A DNA stretch of 12,116 bases from an uncultured Amaricoccus sp. (GCF_937858865.1 NZ_CALLYO010000505.1:1-12116), one strand, 5' to 3'. Counted from the stretch's first letter, positions 1 to 8,235 are shown. The notes: a model not told the origin generated them from the sequence alone. Made by a program: numbers and translations.

Positions 1-182
1 TCCCTCGGGGCAAGGGCGAGGCGCGTCACCTGCCCGTAACCTGCCCGTCACATGCACGACACATTGACCGCCCGCGGGGGTCATGCGATGGGCGGGCTTC
101 CCCCGGACGAGGACCTCCCCGCGATGCGCGCGCCGCTCCCGAGCTTCCCGACGCGCGGCGCCCGGCCGGGGTGGGGCGGCCG
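1..182. other. Left-edge non-coding stretch
   Basis: No gene could be supported here. The plus frame shared with the DMT gene is open to the left edge but has no ATG, GTG or TTG before 171. Two other plus frames end at stops at 37-39 and 65-67, so an unseen upstream gene could end here; too little is visible to call it. The stretch holds an 11-bp tandem repeat array (21-64), a TTGACC -35-like hexamer (64-69) without a convincing -10, and a GC-rich inverted repeat, CCGCCC (68-73) with GGGCGG (90-95). Confidence 0.5.
21..64. repeat. Four tandem degenerate 11-bp repeats, possible regulator-binding array
   Basis: Four consecutive 11-mers are visible: GCGCGTCACCT, GCCCGTAACCT, GCCCGTCACAT and GCACGACACAT. 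The core is a 7-mer close to CCGTCAC at 23-29, 34-40, 45-51 and 56-62, with 4-bp spacers close to CTGC. Seven-base direct repeats at 11-bp period are the known layout of sites for OmpR/PhoB-family response regulators. Assigning such a regulator is inference. The array abuts a TTGACC hexamer at 64-69 and lies about 120 bp before the DMT transporter, so it could serve that gene or one beyond the left edge. Confidence 0.45.
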
Positions 183-1103
183 ATGAACCCGCTGCACGGG
201 ATCGGCCTCAAGATCCTCTCGGTCTGCGTCTTCGTCGCGATGGCGGTCTGCATCAAGGCGGCGGCGCCGCACGTGCCGCCGGGGCAGGCGGTCTTCTTCC
301 GCTCCTTCTTCGCCATCCCGGTCATCCTCGGCTGGCTCGCCTGGCAGGGCGGCCTGCGCCAGGGGTTCCGCACCCGCTATCCGCTCGGGCATCTCTGGCG
401 CGGGCTGGTCGGCACCTCGGCGATGGGGCTCGGCTTCACCGCGCTCGCCTTCCTGCCGCTGCCGGAGGCGACGGCGCTCGGCTATGCCGCGCCGCTCCTC
501 ACCGTCATCTTCGCGGCGATGTTCCTCGGCGAGCAGGTGCGCGCCTTCCGCCTGACCGCGGTCTTCGTCGGGCTGGGCGGCGTTCTCATCGTGCTCCTGC
601 CCAGCCTCTCCGTCGGGCTCGATGACGCCTCGTCGGCGCAGGCGGTCGGCGCGATGGCGGCGCTCTTCGGGGCGGTCTGCGCGGCGCTGGCGCAGGTCAC
701 CGTGCGCAAGCTCATCCATACCGAGCGGACGGCGACGATCGTCTTCTACTTCTCGCTGACCGCCTCGGCGCTGGCGCTCGCGACCGTCCCCTTCGGCTGG
801 GTGGTGCCGGTGCCGCGCGAGGCGGCGCTTCTCGTCGGCGCCGGGCTTCTCGGCGGGGTCGGGCAGATCCTGCTGACCGAGAGCTACCGCCATGCCGAGA
901 CGGCGGTGATCGCGCCGTTCGAATACGTCTCGATGCTTCTCGCGCTCGTTCTCGGCTATACGATCTTCGGCGAGGTGCCGACGGTGCCGATGCTGGCGGG
1001 CGCGGCGCTGATCATCGCGGCCGGCCTCTTCATCATCTGGCGCGAGCGCCGGCTCGGCATCGAGCGTGCCGGGGCGCGCAAGGTGATGACGCCGCAGGGG
1101 TAG
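183..1103 (+). CDS. DMT-family (EamA) membrane transporter
   Basis: This is a 306-residue inner-membrane protein with about ten hydrophobic segments, built as two EamA repeats (roughly residues 7-141 and 155-287). Each repeat carries the family signature of a Pro/Ala-rich helix followed by a GE pair: LPEATALGYAAP with FLGEQV in the first, AVIAPFEYVS with IFGEVP in the second. The family exports or imports small metabolites; the substrate cannot be read from sequence. I chose the ATG at 183, which follows a G-rich Shine-Dalgarno-like run at 169-176. An in-frame GTG at 171 would add only four residues. The stop lies 4 bp before the DUF952 gene, so the two are probably co-transcribed with pyrD. 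A specific role, such as S-adenosylmethionine-type uptake seen in some relatives, is possible but unproven. Confidence 0.9.
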   Translation: MNPLHGIGLKILSVCVFVAMAVCIKAAAPHVPPGQAVFFRSFFAIPVILGWLAWQGGLRQGFRTRYPLGHLWRGLVGTSAMGLGFTALAFLPLPEATALGYAAPLLTVIFAAMFLGEQVRAFRLTAVFVGLGGVLIVLLPSLSVGLDDASSAQAVGAMAALFGAVCAALAQVTVRKLIHTERTATIVFYFSLTASALALATVPFGWVVPVPREAALLVGAGLLGGVGQILLTESYRHAETAVIAPFEYVSMLLALVLGYTIFGEVPTVPMLAGAALIIAAGLFIIWRERRLGIERAGARKVMTPQG

Positions 1104-1107
1104 GGAC

Positions 1108-1431
1108 ATGCTGATCTACAAGGTTTTCCGGGCAGGGGAATGGGCCGAGCTCGCGGCGGCGGGGGAGACCCGCGGCGCCCCGGTCGACCGCGCCGACGGC
1201 TACGTCCACTTCTCGACCGCCGGCCAGCTCCCCGGCACGCTCGCGAAGCATTTCGCCGGCGAGACCGACCTCCTCCTCCTCGCCGTCGACGCCGAGGCGG
1301 CAGGCGAGGCACTGCGCTGGGAGCCCTCGCGCGGCGGGGCGCTCTTCCCGCACCTCCACCGCCCGCTCGCGCTGGCCGACCTCCTCTGGGCCCGCCCGCT
1401 CGACCAGGTGGCGATCGGGGATCTGGCATGA
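1108..1431 (+). CDS. DUF952 family protein
   Basis: This is a 107-residue soluble protein matching DUF952 over its whole length. Recognisable family motifs are [12 protein letters not shown] (about residues 31-42), the run LLLLAVD (about 55-61), and LRWEPSRGG followed by LFPHLHRPL near residues 70-88. The family has no established biochemical role; the conserved His and Arg residues suggest a small-molecule or nucleic-acid binding fold, which is only a guess. It starts 4 bp after the DMT stop, and its TGA overlaps the pyrD ATG in an ATGA junction (1428-1431), implying translational coupling to pyrD. I recall the DUF952-pyrD pairing from related alphaproteobacteria, which hints at a link with pyrimidine or redox metabolism but does not prove one. 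Confidence 0.9.
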   Translation: MLIYKVFRAGEWAELAAAGETRGAPVDRADGYVHFSTAGQLPGTLAKHFAGETDLLLLAVDAEAAGEALRWEPSRGGALFPHLHRPLALADLLWARPLDQVAIGDLA

Positions 1432-2501
1432 GCCTCGGCGAGCGGCTGGCGCTGCCGCTCCTCCACCGGCTCGACCCGGAGACGGCGCACGGGCTCGCGC
1501 TCCGTGCGCTGCGGGCCGGGCTCGCGCCGCGCGCCGACGCCGCCGCCTTCCCGCGGCTCGCGACGCGGCTCGCCGGCCTCGATCTCCCCAACCCGCTCGG
1601 GCTCGCCGCCGGCTTCGACAAGAACGCGCGCGCCGTCGGCCCGCTCCTCGCCGCCGGCTTCGGCTTCGTCGAGGTCGGAGCGGCGACGCCGCTGCCGCAG
1701 CCCGGCAACCCGCGCCCGCGGCTCTTCCGCCTCGCCGAGGACCGGGCGGTCATCAACCGCTTCGGCTTCAACAACGACGGCGCGGCGGCGATCGCCGCCC
1801 GCCTCGCCGCCCGCCCGCCCGGCGGCATCGTCGGGCTCAACATCGGCGCCAACAAGACGAGTGCCGACCGCGCCGCCGACTATGCCGCCGTGCTGGCCGC
1901 AGCCGGGCCGTACGTCGACTTCGTCACTGTCAACGTCTCCTCGCCCAACACCGAGCGTCTGCGCGACCTGCAGGGCGCCGACGCCCTCCGCGGCCTCCTC
2001 GCCGGCGTCGCGGCCGCGAACAGCGCGCTGGCCCGCCCGGTCCCCATCTTCCTCAAGATCGCCCCCGACCTCGCCGAGGCCGAGCTCGAGGCGCTCGTCG
2101 CCGTCGCGCTCGAGTCGGAGATCGCCGGCATCGTCGCGACCAACACCACCCTCGCACGTGACGGGCTCCGCAGCCGCCACCGCGCCGAGGCCGGCGGGCT
2201 CTCCGGGACACCCCTCCTCGCCCGCTCGACGGCGGTGCTCGCCCGGGTGCACGCGCTGACCGGCGGCCGCCTGCCGCTCGTCGGCGTCGGCGGGGTCGGC
2301 TCCGCCGAGGAAGCCTACGCCAAGATCCGCGCCGGCGCCTCGGCGGTCCAGCTCTACACCGCGCTGGTCTACCAGGGGCTCGGCCTCGTTCCGCGTCTCC
2401 TCGCCGGGCTCGACGCGCTGCTCGCCCGCGACGGCTTCGCCAGCGTCGCCGAGGCGGTCGGCACGGCGCCTCAGGCCGCGCGCGCCTCGAGCGCGGGATA
2501 G
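1428..2501 (+). CDS. pyrD: Dihydroorotate dehydrogenase (quinone), class 2
   Basis: This enzyme oxidises dihydroorotate to orotate with FMN and passes electrons to membrane quinone, the fourth step of UMP synthesis. The 357-residue length fits class 2. The N-terminal helices (about residues 1-40), typical of the membrane-associated class, precede the TIM barrel. Visible motifs are [12 protein letters not shown] (55-66, with Lys65 in the FMN region), NRFGFNNDG (110-118), GLNIGANK (136-143), VNVSSPNT (168-175, Ser172 aligning with the class 2 catalytic base), KIAPDL (210-215), ATNTT (237-241), GGLSG (256-260), GVGGV (286-290) and [11 protein letters not shown] (307-317). The ATG at 1428 overlaps the DUF952 stop. 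The last 10 codons are antisense to the end of the convergent MATE gene, and the Ala/Ser-rich tail after EAVG looks like an extension beyond the conserved fold. Confidence 0.97.
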   Translation: MSLGERLALPLLHRLDPETAHGLALRALRAGLAPRADAAAFPRLATRLAGLDLPNPLGLAAGFDKNARAVGPLLAAGFGFVEVGAATPLPQPGNPRPRLFRLAEDRAVINRFGFNNDGAAAIAARLAARPPGGIVGLNIGANKTSADRAADYAAVLAAAGPYVDFVTVNVSSPNTERLRDLQGADALRGLLAGVAAANSALARPVPIFLKIAPDLAEAELEALVAVALESEIAGIVATNTTLARDGLRSRHRAEAGGLSGTPLLARSTAVLARVHALTGGRLPLVGVGGVGSAEEAYAKIRAGASAVQLYTALVYQGLGLVPRLLAGLDALLARDGFASVAEAVGTAPQAARASSAG

Positions 2502-3787
2502 CGCAGCCCCAGGGTCACCCCGCGGGTCGCGTTCAGGATCATCAGCGCCGCCCAGAGCCCATGGTTGCCGAAGGTCGGCAGCAGCAGCGCCACCGCCGCC
2601 GCATAGACGGCGACCGAGACCAGCGCGGCATTGCGCATGGCCTGCGTCTCGGTGGCGCCGATGAAGATGCCGTCGAGCATCCAGGCGGCGATGCCGATGA
2701 GCGGGGCGACGGCCATCCAGGGAAGAAAGATGCGTGCTTCCACACGGACTTCCGGCGCGGTGGTCATCAGGTCGATGAGCGCGGGGCCGGCGAGCAGGAT
2801 CACCGCCGCCATGAGCAGCGAGGCGCCGCCGCCCCAGGCCGAGGTGAGGCGGGCGGCGCGGCGCAGCTCGGTCCGGGCGTGCGCGCCGAGGGTCTGGCCG
2901 ACCAGCGCCTCGGCGGCGAAGGCGAAGCCGTCGAGCGCGTAGGAGGTGACCGAGAGGAACTGCAGCAGCACCTGGTTGGCCGCGAGGGTCACGTCGCCGA
3001 GGCCGGCGCCGAAGAAGAGGAAGCTGGTGAAGCTCGCCTGCAGGATGACCGAGCGGATCAGGATGTCGCCGTTGACCTGCGCCATGCGACGCAGGCGCCG
3101 GGGGTCGAAGACCCGCGGCCAGTCGCGCCAGGTATTGCCGGCGAAGGCCGGGCGGCAGAGCCAGAGGCCGATGAGAAGGCCCGACCATTCGGCGAGGAGC
3201 GTCGCGGCGGCGACGCCGGGCACGCCCCAGCCGAAGCCGAAGACGAAGAGGACGGCGAGCAGCACGTTGATGCCGTTCATCGCCAGCTGCAGCATGAGCA
3301 CCCCGCGGGTCTGCTCCATGCCGATCAGCCAGCCGGTCAGCGCATAGACCGAGATGGCGGCCGGCGCGCCCCAGATGCGGATGGCGAGATAGGTGCGGGC
3401 CAGCGCCTCGACCTCCGGCGAGGCCGGCGCGAGGCGGAAGGCGGCCCAGAAGACCGCCGCCTGGCCGGCGACGAAGAGGAGCCCGGCGGCGGCGCCGATG
3501 AGAAGGCCGCGCATGAGGAGCGCGCCGGTTTCGGCTGCCTCGCCGGCGCCGCGGGCCTGGGCGACCATGCCGGTCGTGCCCATGCGCAGGAAGCTGAAGA
3601 TCCAGTAGATCGAGGTGAGGATGATGGTGCCGAGGCCGACGGCGCCGATCGGCGCCGCCTGGCCGAGCTGGCCGACGATGGCGGTATCGGCGGCGCCGAG
3701 CAGCGGGATGGTGGCGTTCGAGAGGACGATGGGCAGTGCGATCGCCAGCACGCGCCGGTTGGTGATGCCCATCGGCCGGAGGGTCAT
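2471..3787 (-). CDS. MATE-family multidrug/metabolite exporter
   Basis: This is a 438-residue protein of about twelve membrane helices in two halves, as in MATE cation-coupled antiporters. The N-terminal signature [20 protein letters not shown] (from about residue 19) and the second-half [18 protein letters not shown] resemble the DinF-like branch. The protein would act in the inner membrane and export cationic drugs or metabolites; the substrate is unknown. I chose the ATG at 3787 because it forms an ATGA overlap with the stop of the upstream thioesterase (3784-3787); a longer frame would run 23 residues into that gene. An ATG five codons further in is a possible alternative. It is the last gene of the lrp-hotdog-hotdog-MATE run. 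Its 3' end overlaps pyrD on the opposite strand by 31 bp, with no separate terminator visible. Confidence 0.93.
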   Translation of the reverse strand: MTLRPMGITNRRVLAIALPIVLSNATIPLLGAADTAIVGQLGQAAPIGAVGLGTIILTSIYWIFSFLRMGTTGMVAQARGAGEAAETGALLMRGLLIGAAAGLLFVAGQAAVFWAAFRLAPASPEVEALARTYLAIRIWGAPAAISVYALTGWLIGMEQTRGVLMLQLAMNGINVLLAVLFVFGFGWGVPGVAAATLLAEWSGLLIGLWLCRPAFAGNTWRDWPRVFDPRRLRRMAQVNGDILIRSVILQASFTSFLFFGAGLGDVTLAANQVLLQFLSVTSYALDGFAFAAEALVGQTLGAHARTELRRAARLTSAWGGGASLLMAAVILLAGPALIDLMTTAPEVRVEARIFLPWMAVAPLIGIAAWMLDGIFIGATETQAMRNAALVSVAVYAAAVALLLPTFGNHGLWAALMILNATRGVTLGLRYPALEARAA

Positions 3788-4284
3788 TCGCCCGCGGGCG
3801 GCATCAGGAAATGGCCGGTGGCCTGGGCGAAGAAGCGTGCGCGGTTGTCCTGCCACGCCTCGACGTGGACCGAGGCGTAGCGGCGGCCGGAGCGATTGAC
3901 CCGGGCGCGGGCGTAGGCGTCGCGCGGCAGGCCCGGGCGGAGATAGTCGATGGTGAAGTCGATCGTCTTCGGCAGCGGCGGGAAGTGGCCGGCCTCGATC
4001 GCCGCCGCCGCCGCGCCGCCTGCCTCCATCCGCTCCCGGACCTGCGCCCAGGCCAGCTCCATGACCGCCGCCGTCTCGAGGAAGGCGCCGATCGCCCCCC
4101 CGTGCAGCGCCGGCAGCCGCGGGTTGCCGATCAGCTTCTCGTCGTAGACGAGCATGGCGGTCAGCTCGTCGCCGCGCCGCTCGAGGACGATGCCGAGGTC
4201 GCGGATATAGGGCACGCCGCCGGCGAGCCGGGCGAGGGCCGCATCGCGCCGCTGCTTCATCACCTGTGCGGGCTCGGGTGCCAT
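3784..4284 (-). CDS. PaaI-like hotdog-fold thioesterase (Glu type)
   Basis: This is a 166-residue hotdog-fold protein of the PaaI/4HBT thioesterase family, which hydrolyses acyl- or aryl-CoA thioesters in the cytoplasm. The core motif LHGGAIGAFLETAA (about 60-73) gives His61-Gly62-Gly63 on the central helix and Glu70 at the position that is Asp or Glu in active members. The second strand motif is KTIDFTIDYLRPG (106-118). An Ala-rich insertion (about 85-103) separates the two and is missing from the neighbouring paralogue. The ATG at 4284 shares its A with the TGA of the upstream paralogue, so translation is probably coupled. Its stop overlaps the MATE start by 4 bp. The substrate is unknown, and a thioesterase role is inferred from family membership. 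Confidence 0.9.
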   Translation of the reverse strand: MAPEPAQVMKQRRDAALARLAGGVPYIRDLGIVLERRGDELTAMLVYDEKLIGNPRLPALHGGAIGAFLETAAVMELAWAQVRERMEAGGAAAAAIEAGHFPPLPKTIDFTIDYLRPGLPRDAYARARVNRSGRRYASVHVEAWQDNRARFFAQATGHFLMPPAGE

Positions 4285-4727
4285 CAGCGCACTTCCAGCG
4301 TGAAGGCGCCGGCGGCGGCGGCGACCGGCTCCTCCGGGCTCTCGGTCCAGGCCAGCGCCCGGGTGAAGGCGACCGCGCGGGTGCGGCGGTAGCATTCCGC
4401 CCGGGCGAAGAGCCGGCGGTTGGGCTGGGCCGGGCGCATGTAGTCGATGCGCAGGTCGATCGTCGCCGTCGCCTCCGGCGCGGAATGATGCGCGATGACG
4501 CTCGCGCCCGAGCAGGTGTCGAGCAGCGCGGTGACGACCCCGCCGTGCAGCACGCCCGTCTCCGGGTCGCCGACGAAGCGGGGGTCGTAGTCGAGCGCCA
4601 TCAGCACCCAGCTCTCGCCGGTCTCGATGACCTGCATCCCGAGGTGGCGGGCATGCGGCAGCGCCTCGATGAAGCGGGCGGCGATGCGGGCCTTGAGCGC
4701 CGCGGGGTCTTCTTCAAGCTCGGCCAT
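4284..4727 (-). CDS. PaaI-like hotdog-fold thioesterase (Asp type)
   Basis: This is a 147-residue hotdog protein of the PaaI/4HBT thioesterase family. The motif VLHGGVVTALLDTCSG (59-74) has His61-Gly62-Gly63 and Asp70 at the catalytic acid position. The following strand motif, TATIDLRIDYMRPA (87-100), is typical of PaaI. The numbering of the HGG and acid positions equals that of the next gene, which has Glu70 instead, so the two are divergent tandem paralogues. The ATG at 4727 lies 2 bp after the lrp stop and has no good separate Shine-Dalgarno, so it probably depends on translation of lrp. The likely role is hydrolysis of an acyl-CoA or phenylacetyl-CoA-type thioester, or CoA salvage; the substrate is not readable from sequence. 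Confidence 0.9.
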   Translation of the reverse strand: MAELEEDPAALKARIAARFIEALPHARHLGMQVIETGESWVLMALDYDPRFVGDPETGVLHGGVVTALLDTCSGASVIAHHSAPEATATIDLRIDYMRPAQPNRRLFARAECYRRTRAVAFTRALAWTESPEEPVAAAAGAFTLEVR

Positions 4728-4729
4728 GC

Positions 4730-5230
4730 TCAGTCGCGGGCGCGCGCCCGCGCCTCGTAGATGTCGAAGGGTACGGCCGGCTCGTCCTTGGCACAGCGGA
4801 TGACGAGGCTCGTCTTGACGCTGGCGACGTTCGGCGCGGCGGTCAGCTCCTCGGTAAGGAAGTTCTGGAAGGTGGAGAGGTCGGGGGCGACGCACTTCAG
4901 GATGAAGTCGATCTCGCCGTTCAGCATGTGGCACTCGCGCACCAGCGGCCAGCTGCGGCACTTGGCCTCGAAGGCGGAGAGGTCGCGCTCGGCCTGGCTG
5001 GAGAGGCCGACCATGGCGAAGACCTGCACCTCGAAGCCGAGTTCGCGGGCGTTGATGCGGGCATGGTAGCCCTCGATCAGCCCGGTTTCCTCGAGCGTGC
5101 GCACCCGGCGCAGGCAGGGCGGCGCCGAGATGCCGACCCGGCGCGACAGCTCGACGTTGGTCATCCGCCCGTCGGCCTGCAGTTCGGCGAGGATCCGGCG
5201 GTCGATGGGATCGAGCTTGGTGCCGGGCAT
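4730..5230 (-). CDS. Lrp/AsnC-family transcriptional regulator
   Basis: This is a 166-residue regulator with the standard two-domain plan. An AsnC-type helix-turn-helix covers about residues 6-56 (LDPIDRRILAELQADGR, then NVELSRRVGISAPPCLRRV). A RAM effector-binding domain covers about 68-145 (VFAMVGL, NGEIDFILKCVAPD, VKTSLVIRC). Family members respond to amino acids and usually bind palindromes as dimers or octamers. The start at 5230 has a clear AAGGAG Shine-Dalgarno (5237-5242) six bases upstream. It leads a likely operon with two thioesterases and a MATE exporter. A perfect 17-bp palindrome in the divergent upstream region is a candidate autoregulatory site. The target amino acid is unknown; amino-acid or metabolite export by the MATE protein would fit but is inference. 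Confidence 0.95.
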   Translation of the reverse strand: MPGTKLDPIDRRILAELQADGRMTNVELSRRVGISAPPCLRRVRTLEETGLIEGYHARINARELGFEVQVFAMVGLSSQAERDLSAFEAKCRSWPLVRECHMLNGEIDFILKCVAPDLSTFQNFLTEELTAAPNVASVKTSLVIRCAKDEPAVPFDIYEARARARD

Positions 5231-5300
5231 CGAGATCTCCTTTTGCCGCCCGTTCCTTACGCATTCGCCCCGGCCTTCGCAACAATGTTTCGGGGTCGCG

Positions 5301-5317
5301 CACGATTCTTAATCGTG
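5301..5317. promoter_or_regulatory. 17-bp perfect palindrome, candidate Lrp operator
   Basis: CACGATT (5301-5307) and AATCGTG (5311-5317) are exact inverted repeats around CTT. The site is conspicuously A/T-rich for this DNA. It lies 71 bp upstream of the lrp start and 71 bp upstream of the SHOCT-protein start, midway between divergent genes. Lrp/AsnC regulators often bind such symmetric sites near their own gene; assigning this one to the local regulator is inference. Confidence 0.5.
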
Positions 5318-5388
5318 ATGCGGGCCGCCCTTGATTCCGGCTGCCTGCCGCCCGACAAGGCGTGACGACAAACAATCCGGGGACTGTC

Positions 5389-6864
<1,476 letters not shown>

Positions 6865-6865
<1 letters not shown>

Positions 6866-6886
6866 GCGCCCGCCGGAGCGGGCGCC
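6865..6886. terminator. Hairpin between convergent trxB and RTX gene
   Basis: GGCGCCCGC (6865-6873) and GCGGGCGCC (6878-6886) form a perfect 9-bp stem with a CGGA loop. The stem starts at the last base of the trxB stop and lies 11 bp past the end of the RTX gene. With no U-tract on either side, it could be a bidirectional terminator or an mRNA 3'-end stabiliser. Confidence 0.6.
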
Positions 6887-6897
6887 CTCGCGGTTCG

Positions 6898-7938
6898 CTA
6901 GAGGACGAAGTCGATCGCCTTGTAGTTCGAGGCGTGGATGCCGGCGCCGTCCTCGATGACGAGCTGGAACTCGAAGGCGGCGTCGGTGTCGGTGTTGCCG
7001 CGCACGATCGTGTTGTTGCCGGAGTCGACCAGCGACAGGTGCCGGAGTCCCGAGCCGCCGAAGATGAAGGCCTCGTTGGCCCCCGACGCGGCGTTCGCGT
7101 CGATGCCGGAGAGGTCGATCCGGTCGCCGCCGGCAACGCCGACGCCCTGGAAGGCGGTGGCGCCGTCGCCGGCCCGGATGATGTCGCGGGCCGCCGGCGT
7201 CGACCAGGAGGCGGAGTCGAAGTCGAAGGTATCGTTGCCGAGCCCGCCGATCAGGATGTCGGGGTCCTCGGCGCCGGTCAGCCAGTCGTTGCCGGCCTGC
7301 CCGCGCAGGGTGTCCCTGCCGGGCCCGCCGAAGAGCACGTCGTTGCCCGCGCCGCCGATCACGATGTCGTTGCCGCCCTTGCCGCGGATCTCGTCGTTGC
7401 CGCCGAGGCCGTTCAGCGTGTTGTTGCCGCTGTTCCCCTCGATGTAGTTGGCGAGGTTGTTGCCCGTGCCGTTCTGGTTGGTGGTGTTGTAGAGGATGAG
7501 CGCCTCGAGGTTGGCGCTCAGGGTGTAGTTCCCGCCGTACGAATAGACCGTGTCGTAGCCCTCGCCGGCATACTCGCTGATGCTGTCGTTGACCGTGTCG
7601 ACATAGTAGGTGTCGTCGCCGGGTCCGCCGGCCATGCTGTCGTAGCCGCTGCCGCCGTAGAGCGTGTCGTCGCCGTACCATCCGTCGAGATAGTCGTCGC
7701 CGCTGTCGCCCGAGATGTAGTCGTTGCCGTAGCCGCCCCAGAGCGAGTCGTCCCCGGAATAGCCGTAGATGTAGTCGTCACCGCCGTAGCCATAGACATA
7801 GTCGTCGCCGCCGTAGGCGTAGACGACGTCCTGGGCGTCCGACGTGCCGGTGACGCCGCCCGGGTAGGTGGTCACGCCGGCGCTCAGATAGCTGTAGATG
7901 CTGTCGGGATTTGCGGTTCCGTAGAAGTAATTTGCCAT
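6898..7938 (-). CDS. RTX (haemolysin-type calcium-binding) repeat protein, likely secreted by type I system
   Basis: This 346-residue protein consists almost wholly of RTX calcium-binding nonapeptides (GGxGxDxUx). Block 1 (about 43-110) is rich in Tyr, for example AYGGDDYVYGYGGDDYIYGY at 41-60. A linker (about 110-168) has the RTX-typical pattern of DTYYVD, a YTLSANLE segment and NGTGNNLANYIEGNSGNN. Block 2 (about 169-240) has classical repeats such as GGNDIVIGGAGND. The C-terminal part (about 250-346) contains GDRIDLSGIDAN and resembles the Peptidase_M10 C-terminal domain. It ends in IDFVL, an acidic-hydrophobic end like known type I secretion signals. There is no Sec signal peptide and no protease HExxH motif. 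The start at 7938 has a GAGGAAG ribosome site. No ABC exporter or membrane-fusion gene lies nearby. Likely role: surface or matrix protein (inference). Confidence 0.88.
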   Translation of the reverse strand: MANYFYGTANPDSIYSYLSAGVTTYPGGVTGTSDAQDVVYAYGGDDYVYGYGGDDYIYGYSGDDSLWGGYGNDYISGDSGDDYLDGWYGDDTLYGGSGYDSMAGGPGDDTYYVDTVNDSISEYAGEGYDTVYSYGGNYTLSANLEALILYNTTNQNGTGNNLANYIEGNSGNNTLNGLGGNDEIRGKGGNDIVIGGAGNDVLFGGPGRDTLRGQAGNDWLTGAEDPDILIGGLGNDTFDFDSASWSTPAARDIIRAGDGATAFQGVGVAGGDRIDLSGIDANAASGANEAFIFGGSGLRHLSLVDSGNNTIVRGNTDTDAAFEFQLVIEDGAGIHASNYKAIDFVL

Positions 7939-8235
7939 GAAAATCTTCCTCGGTCTGCCCGGGGCGAAATGAAACCGTCCAGCAACCTGGACCGGCCCGG
8001 AGGCCGCCCCTCGATAACCTCCAGGACCGGCGTGAACCGCGGCGCGATCGGATCAATCGGGATCGCCCGCGGATATCGGTTATGCTTCGGCTGCAGACAC
8101 GGGGGTGGGCGAAGAAGCCGCACCGCCGCCAAAAGAGATTGCGATCTATAGGCGTCTTCTTAGCACAGGAAGGGACGATTCGAAAACCGGCTTCGCGCCC
8201 GCGCGTCCCGGAGGGCGCGCGGGGGCGGGGAAGGG
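7939..8235. other. Non-coding leader region upstream of the RTX gene
   Basis: No gene is supported in these 297 bases. On the minus strand a TATAGA box (8150-8145) is the best -10-like element and would give the RTX gene a leader of about 200 nt. GTCCAG (7977-7982) and CTGGAC (7987-7992) form a perfect 6-bp hairpin about 40 bases before the RTX ATG. The part near 8198-8223 holds the terminator of the hsp20 operon. Confidence 0.4.
8198..8223 (-). terminator. Terminator hairpin of the hsp20-DUF1150 operon
   Basis: CCCGCGCG (8198-8205) pairs with CGCGCGGG (8216-8223). The stem continues with CCC (8207-8209) and GGG (8213-8215) around a GGA loop, leaving one unpaired T at 8206. It lies 12 bases after the DUF1150 stop on the minus strand. 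A TTTT run follows only about ten bases later, so it is a weak match to a classical intrinsic terminator. Confidence 0.55.

Noticed and set aside
171..182. GTG at 171 as start of the DMT transporter.
   Set aside because: It lies inside the G-rich ribosome-site-like stretch and would add only MGRP; the ATG at 183 is the better start.
81..3188. Several long open frames antisense to the DMT, pyrD and MATE genes (e.g. 81-1109 and 1200-3188 minus).
   Set aside because: They are Arg/Pro/Gly-rich, lack recognisable motifs and lie opposite well-supported genes; such open frames are expected in DNA of this GC content.
5362..5388. GTG at 5362 as start of the SHOCT-domain protein.
   Set aside because: The nearest AAGG is one base away, too close for initiation, and the nine added residues show no family resemblance.
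7640..7830. Short tandem repeats that might suggest a CRISPR array or minisatellite.
   Set aside because: The period is 27 bases in frame and encodes the calcium-binding nonapeptides of the RTX protein; there are no unique spacers of constant length.
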